64,000 bases of DNA, from positions 1 through 64,000 of the forward strand of contig JADNRY010000301.1 in assembly GCA_015501585.1 (NCBI GenBank), written 5' to 3'. The DNA comes from Rhodocollybia butyracea (taxonomy: Eukaryota > Basidiomycota > Agaricomycetes > Agaricales > Omphalotaceae). Below the pieces are notes generated by a model. The model saw only the letters and a list, made by a program, of their open reading frames with translations. It was not told the origin of the DNA and ran no database searches. Shown here piece by piece: positions 26,426 through 38,063 of the stretch. Position 1 is the stretch's first letter. Each line of letters starts with the position of its first letter. A program made the position numbers and the translations under genes.

Positions 26426-26875
26426 ATGGAGAAGGCCATAATTACGCCTCCCAACCGTGCGCGTGAAAGGCCATGTAGGCGACAGCATTTTTTCGCTAGC
26501 GCGGCTCTGCTCCTTGCGTGTGGTTATACCAGCGCGTTTACCGCCTTCAACTTCCAACTTAATACCCTTGTAAAAGTCCCAATAAATTCTCCAACAAACT
26601 CTAGAAATATCGGAATTTGGCAATCTAATATCATGCCTAGTCCTCTCGTTTATTCTCTCAAGGAATCTGACCGGTTTGTTCCGATCTGGCCAGGGAATGT
26701 AGACGGTTTGGAAGTTGTTCTGGGTGATATTCTGTTGGATAAGGGAATAATTCGAGCCGCTGTCAATGTCCCAACTCGTGTACTTGATGCGTACCGCGAC
26801 GGTTCTCAAATTTGGCTCTTGGATTTCGTCTGGGTGAGTCTCAACTTTGTTGACTATACTAGACCCGATAGTTGA
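26426..26875 (+). CDS. Unrecognised reading frame, unit copy 2
   Basis: Same frame as at 12559-13008, apparently without any difference: hydrophobic segment near residues 19-37, and a GTGAGT donor at the end. Downstream the two copies differ by one C at about 27118, which changes which frame is open. Function unknown, and possibly a pseudogene. Confidence 0.28.
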   Translation: MEKAIITPPNRARERPCRRQHFFASAALLLACGYTSAFTAFNFQLNTLVKVPINSPTNSRNIGIWQSNIMPSPLVYSLKESDRFVPIWPGNVDGLEVVLGDILLDKGIIRAAVNVPTRVLDAYRDGSQIWLLDFVWVSLNFVDYTRPDS

Positions 26876-26889
26876 CATATCCACAGAAT

Positions 26890-27970
26890 TGTAGACTTAC
26901 ACTCGCATCTAGGAAACTACTCGTTGCCATCGCCAGCAGGTTCATCCGATACAAACTTAAAAACAGGGCTTGTACAACCCTAGCTGCGTTGTCTCAAAGC
27001 ATTTAATGCACACGATGACCTTTATCGACTCTATATCTGTAATCTTGTCCCCTTATTCGAATTACAGGCGGTCCATCCCTTGTGATAAAGCTTTGTCCTC
27101 CCAACAAGAGTTCACCATCCCCTCTGCTTCTCGAGCCGCCGTTCACCTTCAACGCATCATTGATCAAGGTTAGAAGTATATCCTCTGCGGAGACAATCAA
27201 AGTAAGTTTCCATTCTGATAGGTTTTCACTGCGGCGCAAGCATGTGGGACGTCTTCGTGCTGGAGTATCACTTGAAGTCAGACTCGACGTTTTGCATTCG
27301 CTTATAGGCGGGAGCCCCAGTGAGTTCGGCCTGTCGTAGTCCTAATGATCTTCTGTTCTTATTATTAGGCCATTCCTATTCAGGCACCCGATGTAAGTCT
27401 CGTTCATTCACAGGATCAGTGTCTTTTTAACGTTTTCATTTGAGAGGTGAATACAATCTGGGCTTATTGAAAAGGGTGAGCATTGAGCGTAGCCTTCATT
27501 TGTTCTATACCGTCACCAACTCATGTACGCTTAGATACGAAGCTCGAAAGATGAAAGTTAAGCAAAGGCGTGCAAGTGCTGTGTGACCTCAATGTATGCT
27601 TCTTCGCTCTTCGCTCTTTGATAATGATATAAGCCTTCATCGGTTATCGATTATCATTGGAGCTAGATGTCTGGGTGATCAAGCTCGTCTTTCTTATTGA
27701 GCTTTCTTATTGAGCTATTTTATGAATGTCATATCGCATTTTTCTTCATGATTCCGGTACCTTTTACTATGTGTCGTACTTTTGACCGCAGCCTGAGTGT
27801 TCATGTGGCAAAATGTATGTTGATAATCATTCGCCTCCTCCGATAATTTTGCTCTCGCTCCCAACTCAAATATTGGTTCATTTTACCACACTTGTTCCTT
27901 CCCTTTCCGTGCCCTAAAATCTTGAGAAGGATCATTTCCGTCCCGCCGGGTCGATGGGATGCTGTCTTCC
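26890..27970. other. No intact gene; coding-like debris, copy 2
   Basis: Duplicate of 13020-14090. A local TCTTTCTTATTGAGCT duplication near 27690-27720 is absent from copy 1 and marks slippage after the block was copied. Confidence 0.4.
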
Positions 27971-29675
27971 ACTTCATCCATCGCTCGCGTTATAGGTAAC
28001 TGTAGATCTTGAGGCCACGCTTTTTGATTCTCCCACCACATGAAGATACCAATAGCTCAGAGCTATAATAGCTGGCAAGATGATGAAGAGAACCAGTGCA
28101 GTTGAGCCGGCGTTGTAGTAGGCGGAGAAATACATGTCAGTTTAGATTTCAATTCTCCAAGGACATCCTCTTAACCTCCCACATAGCTTTATCCTGCTGG
28201 GGAGTCTTTTCGATGGGCAACGGGGTCACAGGTGCGGATCCCGCAGGTACATACAACTACTCTCGGTATTTCAGCTGACCCTTCGACTACTAGTCACTAC
28301 TTGGAAAGTCAACCCCCCATCAAACGGAGAATCCCGTCATGCGTAATATGTGGTGCATTGAACAGAGTCGGGCGCGACGCGTTGAAGACACTTGATAGGA
28401 AAACACTGGTATGAAAGAAGAATATTTCGTTCTTGGTGCAAGTCAAGTCTCTTGATGAAACCCAGGTTCCGGCAGGTCATCCAGTCCAGGATTGAGTTTG
28501 ACCGGTCTACTGGGATTAGAATGATAACCGTTAAGCATTCAAAAGTAAACCCACCCCAAGCCACCCTTCGCGAATCCAAGTTGACTCTTTGATCATAGCC
28601 TCCATAGTTGCAACTTGCAAGTGATCTTGATTTCCAGCAAACAGAAGGACCCGGTATTCCACAGTGATCAAAGAATTTGACTTGCTGAATTTGACTTGCT
28701 TTCGTGGAGCTCGCTATGGATGCGGCGTTCAACTAACGAATCAGAGTGAGCATCTGTGTGCAGCGCACGGATGACATCTTGGTGCTATATTCAGGAGTAA
28801 TGAAAAACGGGTGCGCATGCATGATAGTAGGGGGAGGTACATCGAGGAATGTGGTTATGGGTTTGATATCCGGAGACCAGTTTATTCCGCAGGCAGGCAT
28901 GGTGTCGTCTAAACGAACGTCGTATATGCCGATACCATCTTCTACACTATGAATTGGACTGCATTATTGAAGCAAAGCGGAAACTCACACTGCAGGTGAA
29001 TGTTATGAACCTCCGATTCTTTACACAAAATTTCAGTTCCTTGTACGTCCGTGTGAGCTATACAACTGTCTGTCTTTTTCTTGGCTTCCTTCCATGGCTT
29101 TGATATTACGCATTGCGTCAATGGAACAGATCGAGAAGAGCGAATATGCCCAGACCTACGTCGGTATTTTCCTCCAATATTCCCATTTTGGCAGAGTAGT
29201 CGAGGAAAGAGGGATAGTGATTACATGCATCTGTTCACCCACACATCCGCAACGGAAGATGAGACTAAGGAATATATATTGACCAACATAACCCTCTCCG
29301 TCAAAGTATGTCTAATGAGAGATAAATGAGTATACTAGTTCAATGCAGAAACAGGCACACCGCACATCCATCTACTTGTACTTGGGGGGAAAATTGCAAA
29401 GGACAGCTACGAACTGTCCCGAAGCCCGCAGTAAGCGTACGCGTAAATGCCAGTTCAAAACGCGAGGGGTAGATCTGCAGGCCTGCTCTATAGTATGTAC
29501 AAACTCGTATAGGAGAATCCAGTACCAGCAGGCTGATTGACTGTTATAATATCAGAGTCTGTAGGAAAGAAGGTTGTCGGGTACCATAGACCATCGTTGT
29601 ATTACTATATTCCTCCCATTGCCTGCCCCCTTCCGAGACGTTGAACCCTCTTTTGCCATCTAACCCAGTTGCAAG
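27971..29675 (-). pseudogene. KEX1: KEX1-like serine carboxypeptidase, dead copy 2
   Basis: Almost exact duplicate of 14094-15800, with the same fragments in the same order and the same Ser-to-Gly and His-to-Arg replacements. One base is added near 28647 (AGAAGGACCC against AGAAGACCC), so the LLFAGNQDHL piece lies in a different relative frame here. The inactivating changes were therefore present before the block was duplicated. Confidence 0.82.
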
Positions 29676-30055
29676 TCCTTGTACAGGAAGCGACGGAAGT
29701 GGACCGACCGGAAGCGCGACTAAATGCCCAGATAGGAAATTTCTCGCAACACGCTAGCTGGAGGCATTGTCCCTTCAAGCTTCAAGCTTCAGCACTTCAA
29801 AGCTTCACCCCTGCCTCCTCGGACCACCAGAGCTCCAGATGCCATTCCGACGTGCCCGAAAGATGGTACGAGTAGTTGCATTCCGTCCATTCCAATTCCT
29901 AAACCTATTGTACGTCCGCGTCCATCGCAATCTTCCGTTTACCCGGTTGCAGCTCGTGTATTATTGAGATATTGAGTACAGAGATCGGGAGGCGCCAGAA
30001 AGTACTGGTAAGATCGCAAGTTTATAGTTATGGTTGAAGTAAGATAGTGCAAGCG

Positions 30056-33000
30056 TCTACATAAGCGCCCATCTCATCTCGGTCCGAAGCCTCGATCACA
30101 ATGGCTCTGGCTTCTTCGTCCAACGGTGAGAGGGCGATACTGTGGCTAAGCGGAAAGTGTGAGAAATGGCCCATAAACAGCCAACCATCAACACCTACCA
30201 CTAAACTACAATAAAGACTTTAAGTTCAGAGGGGGGATGTGAAATTACAAAGAGTTGAACTTTGAAATGAAAGGTGAATGCAAGAACTAAGGTAAAAAGG
30301 AGGGGGAGAGGCGGAAGGCTATATAATACAAGAAAGCACTGACCAGAGGTTGTCTACCCAGACAGAGCTCTGACTGCAGCCTAACTACAATACTTTACTG
30401 GACTGAACTTTACTAAACTTGAAACAAAACAAACAAAACTAATAATACAACTGTGTGAAGTGAGGAGGAAATCCCTGCCTCTAATGTGAGGGGAATCTAA
30501 ACCTTAGGATCAACTATCAATCTGGGCTACATTATATAGAGCAGGAGCGCGGCTGTGTAGTATGCACAGACCACTTAAGGGTGTGTCAAACCACTCTCTA
30601 GCTTCTAACAAGCCGAGTTTCATGTTTCTATTATATTTCAATTCAAATTTCAAATCAACACTCCGAAATTGGAGATTATCACTCTTCCCTGTACTTGGGA
30701 AGGGACAACAAGCTTCTATAAATGCTCGTACTCGGTTATAGCGATGCTAGAGGGTCTAAGGACACTGTCCGATCTCGAAAGTACCACAGAGGATGCAGGG
30801 GAACGGCGGTTTTAGCTCATGTTCGGCTTAAACAAATAGTGACCTAATTTCGGAGTTATAGCAAGATCTCCGTATTTCAACCACTTCCGGACATCGGCAC
30901 GACTCGGGACTTCGGATTTGGACTCTCTAGTATATCTATTGAGTTCTCCAAATGCCGCTGCAATCATATTTCGCATGCGTGACACCTTTCTAAAGAGGTT
31001 CTCTTCTAATCCCAATATTATAAGTAGTAATGGATACAGCCTTCATAACTCGTGAAGTGGTGCTGCACAAATGCTACAAATATTACTGGGAGTGCTTCTA
31101 GTGTATTTCCATTGAATAGACCTCAGGGAACCAAATATACATAACAAACTCCTTTTCTTTCAGAGTTGTCAAGCAGGGGATGAATTAACATATAGTGAGA
31201 AGTGCATATATCACAATTCTGAGAAAATAGAGGTTGGAGGAGCTTGTATTACATTGGATTCAAGCAAAACACATTGATACACAAGGTCCAGACCATAGTC
31301 TCTTGCATGCTTTATCAGATGGAGCACTGTATACTGATCAATCCTTCTGGATATGTGAATTGTAGAGACAAGACAGATACATATGAGACTACAGGGTTTG
31401 AGGGTGGGTTTCAGTAACTAGAGATCATGGGTAGCACTCCCAATGACTTCCAGATACTATGTACACTGCAGAAATGCCAAAAAAAAAGTATTCTAGGGCC
31501 AAAAGGGTTTTGGGCGTATCAACGGCCACCCAGCTTGTTGCTTCTACGTCCACGGCTGGGGCTCATGTCCCTCTCAAGCACCCGCGGAAGCTGTTATTGA
31601 AAGATAATTGGAGCTAGGTATGACAATCCTTGACGTCAACTTGCATCTCGCACAGTGTTAGTAGCCTCCCTCCTCGTCTATCCAGCGGTCAAGCCGAAAC
31701 AATAAAGCTAGTCAAGGACAACGATGGGCTTCGTGACCGCCGCATCCAACCTGCGCTCTGCATCTTACAGGATTGAGGAGAAAACACGATGGGAGGTACC
31801 GGTAAAAGGTAATCGTCGTTTCTTTGAGGCAGGTATCTTCAGTTAACGTTTTACAGAAATGGCTGGAAACATTATCCCAGCAATTACTACCACGAGCACC
31901 ATCATATCTCTGGTCCCAAGCCCCGCCTCTATTCCAAAAATCTCAAGACAAGCTTCGCAGCGTACATCTACAATTCAATCCTGCCATCCCACTCAGTACT
32001 ATCACACTTTCAACGCTTTTCAAGGCCGGATCCGGTGGATGTGGCATTTATCGGAACGTGTACACGAAAATCCTTTGTGAGTCGGCGCGTACTACGCTAC
32101 AAGACGTGGTAAATGGTCTTATGGGCGACAACGAGTGAGAAGTTAGTGTATAGGATAAGGGTATTCTGGCAGGTTTCGATTGGGAGATAACGATGGAGTT
32201 TGAGAGGAATTTTGTCAATCATGGCGATGAGGCGTTGAGGAGGGGGACTGGCCAACGATCACAGTGGCAATTGGGTCTTCTGTGAGTCATTTCTTCGCCA
32301 TCGGCTTCGTGAATTCGCTTAGTATAGCATGATCCCTCTAGATTAACCCACCCTCCATCAGGCCTTCAGGTCCCACCTTTATCCTCCCCAATCCTCTCCC
32401 TAAACCTTCGAAGAAAGAATGCCACCTGCACCAATCTTCTCCGATATATCCTCCTGTGTCACTGAAGATGTCTGCGCTCGATACCGACGACAGTGATATC
32501 GTGGTTTTGGATTTGCATAAGGCGTACATGGTGCCTTGGAATCTGGCCCTGTACATGGACACGACCATCAACACGGAAGGCATCGGCATCGTCACGGAGG
32601 AGGATAGCATCTGCACAACGGCTCTGAAAACCACCATCATTATCATATATCGCATGATTCTTCTCAAGCCGTTAGTCTTTTTACTGCAATCGCTTTCACT
32701 TTGGTAGAACAAATTTTGAGCCCAGTGTCCGCTCTGCATCGAACTTCACCTGACTTGATAGTGTTTAGGAATGCCTTGAGATAATAAACGTATTTCCCAT
32801 GTCCCAATCATTACTCTACCCGTTACTGCTTCGCTTCGAGGTCATGTCTTGGCTGAGGACCTGTATGCTTCTGCTGATTTACCTCCGACAAAGACGACCA
32901 GCGTGGCTGGGTACGCCTTGAAAAGTCAGTCTTTCATCTTTCAGAACATAGTAGATAGACTGGCAATCTATCTAGCATCCGAGCCCCGCAGGACCGTACG

Positions 33001-34680
33001 TTGTCCCGACATCTTCTCCTCACCCCTACCTTTTATCGCCTGCAAGCCAGGATGAATTACCACTGACCAGAATGATTATATATCAAATCAATATGGGTAG
33101 CACCCTTCATGGAAATTATGATCGAGGATACAAAAGTGGTTGTGCTAGTATCCAGAATGTAAGTCGTTCTTCTCAACGGTAATAATTTCCTTAATATCTG
33201 ATCTCAGTGATCGATGGAAACCCTGCTGCCCACCTGGTGAAGAATGGACAATAGAGACACCTTTTCCCGCTCCCCCCTCGCGCCTCAATATACATCAGTT
33301 GGATCGGATGTGCATCAAGGAGATCAAGTCGTGCGAAAGGGGAAGAGGATCACCAGCTAGCTTGATCTTCATAGGTAAAAAAAAATGACAGTGTATTCAA
33401 GAAGCGTGCAGTTTCCCAGTTCCCTGTTGAGCAAGGGGAATGAAATACGGGATTTCATGGGTCAGGTATCAACAATAGGAGCTGGAGGAGACCGGAAGTT
33501 ATGGGATGTTAAGTGTCTTTTCACTCACTGCTTTGATGCAAGGAATGGGATGCAAGAGCGTAGATCTAGGGATCGTTCCAGTACTTACTTCGAATACTTT
33601 GTTTTTCTCCAACAATTTCCATTGTCTGAAGAATCAACACACATGTGAACGTACAGTCTTATTCTGGTGAATTCCACCTGGTTTCTACGTGGCCGCATAG
33701 TGGATGGCTACAAAAGGACAAGTCCTCATGGAAAGGTAGACCCATCTCACCCAGTAATCCAATGCTGTATCTCCAATGGTCCGTCTTATCTGCCCCTAGT
33801 ACCGCTGTGGCTCTAGCGCCTGTTTCCTTCGCTTCAGCCCCTACCGCTGTCTCAGTTGCACCCCAACCATCATCTGGCTTCAACAATCCCAACCTCAATC
33901 CCACACCCACACCTGCAACCGATCCCTATCCCGATCCAGACATTGGTCTCGGGCTCTCCCGACTGCACATTGCGGAATTGGCGGACCATGAGATGACATA
34001 GCAGGCCTGGAATCCGATAACGGGATTTCCATCGGATCTATAGGCGCCGTAGCCTAGATGGCTAGACGAGAGTGCACTGGGAAATGGGGAATGTGGAATG
34101 GGCAGTCGGGGTAGGATGATACAGTGTTGGATCCAGTAGTGGCGAAGTTGGGATTGGAATTGGGATTGGGATTAAAAAGAATAGATAAAGTAAAGTAACC
34201 CGAGGACAGATTTACATATCCTCGGTTGCTAAAGACAGTACCCCAAGCTTGAACGTTGTCATCGCCAGCCGACGACTCGGATGACGGGCATGCAAAGTAT
34301 GGACACGGCAAACAAATGCCAAAAAGCCTTTGTTTCCGAACCGATATTTCTTCTACAAACGTTCCTTTCCTTCCCAATTGCTCCCTGTCTCTCTTGCTTC
34401 CTCCTGATTCCTGCATCTCTACCAATGCCTCCACTACACCTCTTCAATTCTGCCCACTTTCTGTTCACAGCCATCCCATTCGCTTGTGAACACACATCAT
34501 ATCTGGCAAGTTCCCGATTTATTTGAGGAAAGGGTAGCCTTTCAGTAAGGAAGGAAGGATGGAAATTGGACGGTAGGCAAAGACCGGCGAAGGAGCTTCT
34601 ACGGAACGACTTGATTTAATTTCCTAATGAGGAAAGTATTAGTCGACTTTTTTTTTTGCAATTATATAGATTTTTCAAGT
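30056..34680. repeat. Segment A, copy 3, split by an LTR
   Basis: Third copy of segment A, interrupted at 30127-31521. It has the longest coding-like islands (31824-32138; 32456-32707 with WNLALYMDTTINTEGIG; 33645-34001), but they are still in different frames. Homology to copy 2 fades at about 34680, which is the right edge of the tandem array. No NLR gene follows, so the array ends with a partial unit. Confidence 0.65.
30127..31521. mobile_element. Solo LTR of an LTR retrotransposon
   Basis: Copy 2 of segment A reads GTCCAACGGCCACCC at this point. In copy 3 a 1395 bp insert lies between CAACGG and its repeat. Insert ends are TGAGAG...GTATCA (TG..CA) with a 4 bp duplication ACGG; shared bases allow a 4-6 bp reading. 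Inside is a TATATAA box at about 30320, then a pyrimidine/A-rich leader. There is no coding region, so this is a solo LTR left by recombination, or a non-autonomous element. Confidence 0.75.
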
Positions 34681-34751
34681 CCCTCCATATCTACCTAAGG
34701 TACTAATTATGGGTACTGAATTTGCACTATTTTTTACGGCCGTCTCCCACT

Positions 34752-35389
34752 TAGGGCTCTGCACCGTACCGAATACGGCTACGGCCGTATACTTTACGGT
34801 GCCATACGGCTTACGGTTGAACCGTATCCGTACCTTAAACTAGAGCTCCATGGGCCTGACAGTATGGTAGCCGTAAAAGTACGGCCGTAATACGGCAATA
34901 CAGAATACGGTACTAGCTAGAGCAAAATTGTGGACTGACAGTCCTTATTTGATTACGACGGAGACTATACTAGCTGGGAATACTCTCACATGTATGTATA
35001 ATTAATTATTTGTTGCTCACAATAGGGAACATGACCAGGAATGGGACTTGATGAGAAGTGCTGGAGATGCCGGCGGTCCGGGCTCGTCTCAAGGTGACTG
35101 TCATCTACTTATTAAGAGATATGTACAGTTGAAGGATGACAACCTGAGAGTTAGTTAACTTGAACAAATGAAATACATTATTTTTCCAGGCCAGGCTATC
35201 TATTTTGCTCAGTGTATCTGGTATACCGTATTTACGGCCGCAACGACCGTCAAAATACGGCCAATACGGCTATCTGCCGTACCGTACGCTGTGCCCTATC
35301 AAGAGGCTTGAGGGGCCTATACGGTAGGGTTCCATAACCGTATAAACCGGCCGTATTTTCCGTAAATACGGTTCCGGTGCAGAGTCCTA
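34752..35389. mobile_element. Non-autonomous hAT-like element (MITE)
   Basis: Ends are TAGGGCTCTGCACCG at the left and its inverse CGGTGCAGAGTCCTA at the right (15 bp, one mismatch). They are flanked by an exact 8 bp duplication CTCCCACT (34744-34751 and 35390-35397), the size expected for hAT transposases. Both ends are packed with subterminal TACGGCCGTA/ATACGG motifs in both orientations, as expected for hAT transposase binding sites. The 638 bp element has no transposase. Confidence 0.88.
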
Positions 35390-35397
35390 CTCCCACT

Positions 35398-37270
35398 CTC
35401 AAACTTATGATTTGATGAAGAACAGACTTGTGGGACAAGGATAAGTGTGAGGATGCGCCGCAGTGCTTTTCAGCACGCGGTATTTACAGTCATCTCATTG
35501 AAACATCCTGCGTCCAACTCTCACCGGTCATGCACGACAGTTGATGTGGATGATCTTTCTCATCACATCCGCTCTTTCCTACGAGTCATCTTAGTTCCTC
35601 ACATTCCCGCCTATTCATCTCCCAACGCTGTGTCGCGGCTTCTAGTAGCGGCGTAAGATGAATCCTCCGCGTTGCCGCCTGTACACAGGTTGACTCTAAC
35701 GCTGGTAGTGTTCCACATCCTCGTTATACACCCCTCTCAATCTTTCACTCGCTTGGAGAGGTCCGATTTTTATGTTCTGGAGTACACTACTGGATCATTG
35801 AAGAACAATTGAAGAATCTATGTGACTAAACTATCAATCCGGAACTGATACTGTTCCGATGTAGCTTACTGATCTACTTAGATACTTACTAAGTACTTAC
35901 AGACCCGGTTTGTAGAGTACCTGTACTGTAGTATATAAGGCCATGTATGAAGGCCCAGTAGTACAACAACCAATAGAGCAATAGAGCACTTGTACCCCAA
36001 TCTCCTGAGGGAGCCTCACGGCTCCGAGTCCCACTGCGCCGGATACCTACGACAGATAGTGCTTTACCAGCACATCTCATGGCTTCTCTCGTTTCTCGAA
36101 TCTCGTGTCGTTTTATGGTCCTGCCATCCCTGCCCTTGTATTTCACGTTGTCTTTGAACCTGAATCCTGATAGCAGGAAATTGACAGCTTGGGGCAGGAT
36201 AGGATAGGAATCTGTTGGAATTGTCACTCTCCCGCCTATCTTGGACACTTGGCTGCCTTTTCTAGTCACAGGACATGTGGATATCCATCCTAGTCTCATG
36301 CACTACGCAACTGTACACCCACTTTGGAAGTCATCCCACTATGATAATGGGCCACGATTTCAATGATGATTCACATCTGAGTCCAAGGGAACTGTCATTG
36401 GAGTCCTCCTACTCAACGGCTCTCTATTAGACATGGATCCCAACTCTTCAGAGCTAATCCTTCACCCATCCTTCATTATAGAATAATGAATGGGGACTTA
36501 ACTTGACTATTCTGCATTCGCTTGCAGTACAGTATTCATGATCCATCTTCGCTAATGGAAATAGAAAGATTTGAAAAGAGAAGTCCCATAATGTCTGTAC
36601 CTACAGGTAATTATACAGGCCACTCTCGCGCTGCCTGAATTGTACATGCGGTACATACATAATAAATTGATTTATGTTACAAGAAAATAGTCCGAGAGAA
36701 ATTGAAATGCCTTCAAGTTCACAAATCTAAGGCTTTTGTAGAACAGCGCAGGCAACATGCAAGACTAAATACTTACTAAATCTCTCACCTACAACCATCA
36801 GCAAGGACAGGAGAGGTTGCCAGCATCAATGTCATGATTCAGGTGTGCACCGACACGCACCACATCAACCGTCAATCAACCGTTGAATCGTGAGACTCAT
36901 TGGAAGCAGGACAAAATAGTGATCAAGTGAAACAGAAATCAAAGAAATTTGAAAGAAATCAAAAATTAAAGAACATAAATTTATACCGAAAATAAACCAA
37001 ACCCATAAAACGGTTACAGTCTTTCCGTAGCTAAAGTGAAGAGTGGGATCAATAGAGGACATGCTGAGGGTCCTGGAGAAATCTATTTTGAGTGGATAAG
37101 GTGTGTCAATAGGTGGAGGAGCAGCCAGCGAAGTCAATGTGAATTTGCAATAATGGCCATCAGTGATTTTGATGTGCCGAATCACCGATAGCCATTCCGG
37201 CTTACTGAACATGTATGTCTTTGTGGCTGGAAGGCAACTAGATCCTATTTTTCTGCGGATTGAATAAATT
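35398..37270. other. No recognised gene; possible LTR debris
   Basis: A TATATAAGG box at about 35932 followed by a leader-like stretch to about 36230 (ending TGTTGGAATTGTCA) looks like an LTR fragment, but I cannot place both ends. A minus frame at 35889-36299 reads through it. Another minus frame (36865-37212) is open for 115 codons with a hydrophobic stretch and no recognisable family. Confidence 0.3.
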
Positions 37271-37284
37271 ACCTTTGCTCCACT

Positions 37285-37988
37285 TTGACATTAGTCAAAC
37301 TGATTGTCTTAATTCTTGGCACTCTAAATGATTGTTTGCTCAAAGGCAGTCCAAATGATTGTCCTCAATAGGAGACAATCTCACTGATTGTCTTGGGTTG
37401 GGCACTCTAAATGATTGTTTGTTCAAGGCAATCATTTTGATTGTCCTTTATAGTAGGCAATCCAAATGATTGTCTTAAATTGGGCACTCCAAATGATTGC
37501 TTACTCAAGACAATCATTTTGATTGTCCTCAATACTGGGCAATCCAAATGATTGTCCTAAGTTGTGGGCATTCTAAATGATTGTTTGCTCAAGACAATCA
37601 AAATGAGTGTTTGGCAAAAAAACATCTAAATGATTGTTTTTTTCAAAAAATGATTGTCTCAGACAATCAAATTCATTGTTTTTTCTTCCCATAGTGTTAG
37701 CTAAATGGATTGATTTTGTAGATCCAATACAAAGATCTACAAGGTCATTAGTACAGTCTCTAATTTTTTACTAAGGATTAGATTAATTGCCTAGACTTTA
37801 GTCTAGCCTGATATCAGTCAAAATGTTGTTTCTTTCATAATGATTGTCTTAATTCCAGGCACTCTGAATGATTGTTTGCTCGAGGCAATCCAAATGATTG
37901 TCCTCAATGGTAGGCAATCTCACTGATTGTCTTATGTTGGGCACTCTAAATGATTGTTTGCTCAAGACAATCATTTTGATTGTCCTTA
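37285..37988. repeat. AATGATTGT-rich repeat array
   Basis: More than 20 occurrences of ATGATTGT or its inverse ACAATCAT, arranged in an imperfect unit of about 100 bp (GGCACTCTAAATGATTGTTT... CAATCATTTTGATTGTCC... GGCAATCCAAATGATTGTC). A second direct copy of the first 160 bp lies at 37838-37985 after a 150 bp interruption. The array stops exactly where the Helitron end begins. It may be the inner or terminal part of another transposon. Confidence 0.75.
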
Positions 37989-38003
37989 ACTTGCGAGTGT
38001 GGG

Positions 38004-38023
38004 CCACCGCGCGAAGCGCGTGG
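38004..38023 (-). other. Helitron 3' subterminal hairpin
   Basis: Inverted repeat CCAC(C)GCGC-GAA-GCGCGTGG, with one bulged base. It sits about 15 bases from the inferred element end, the normal position for the Helitron termination hairpin. Confidence 0.7.
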
Positions 38024-38063
38024 CAGGTACGAGTCCTTCAAGAGACTAGATATGAATTGGAGT

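Noticed and set aside
35889..36299. 136-codon minus-strand gene
   Set aside because: It runs antisense through an LTR-like promoter/leader stretch; more likely a chance frame.
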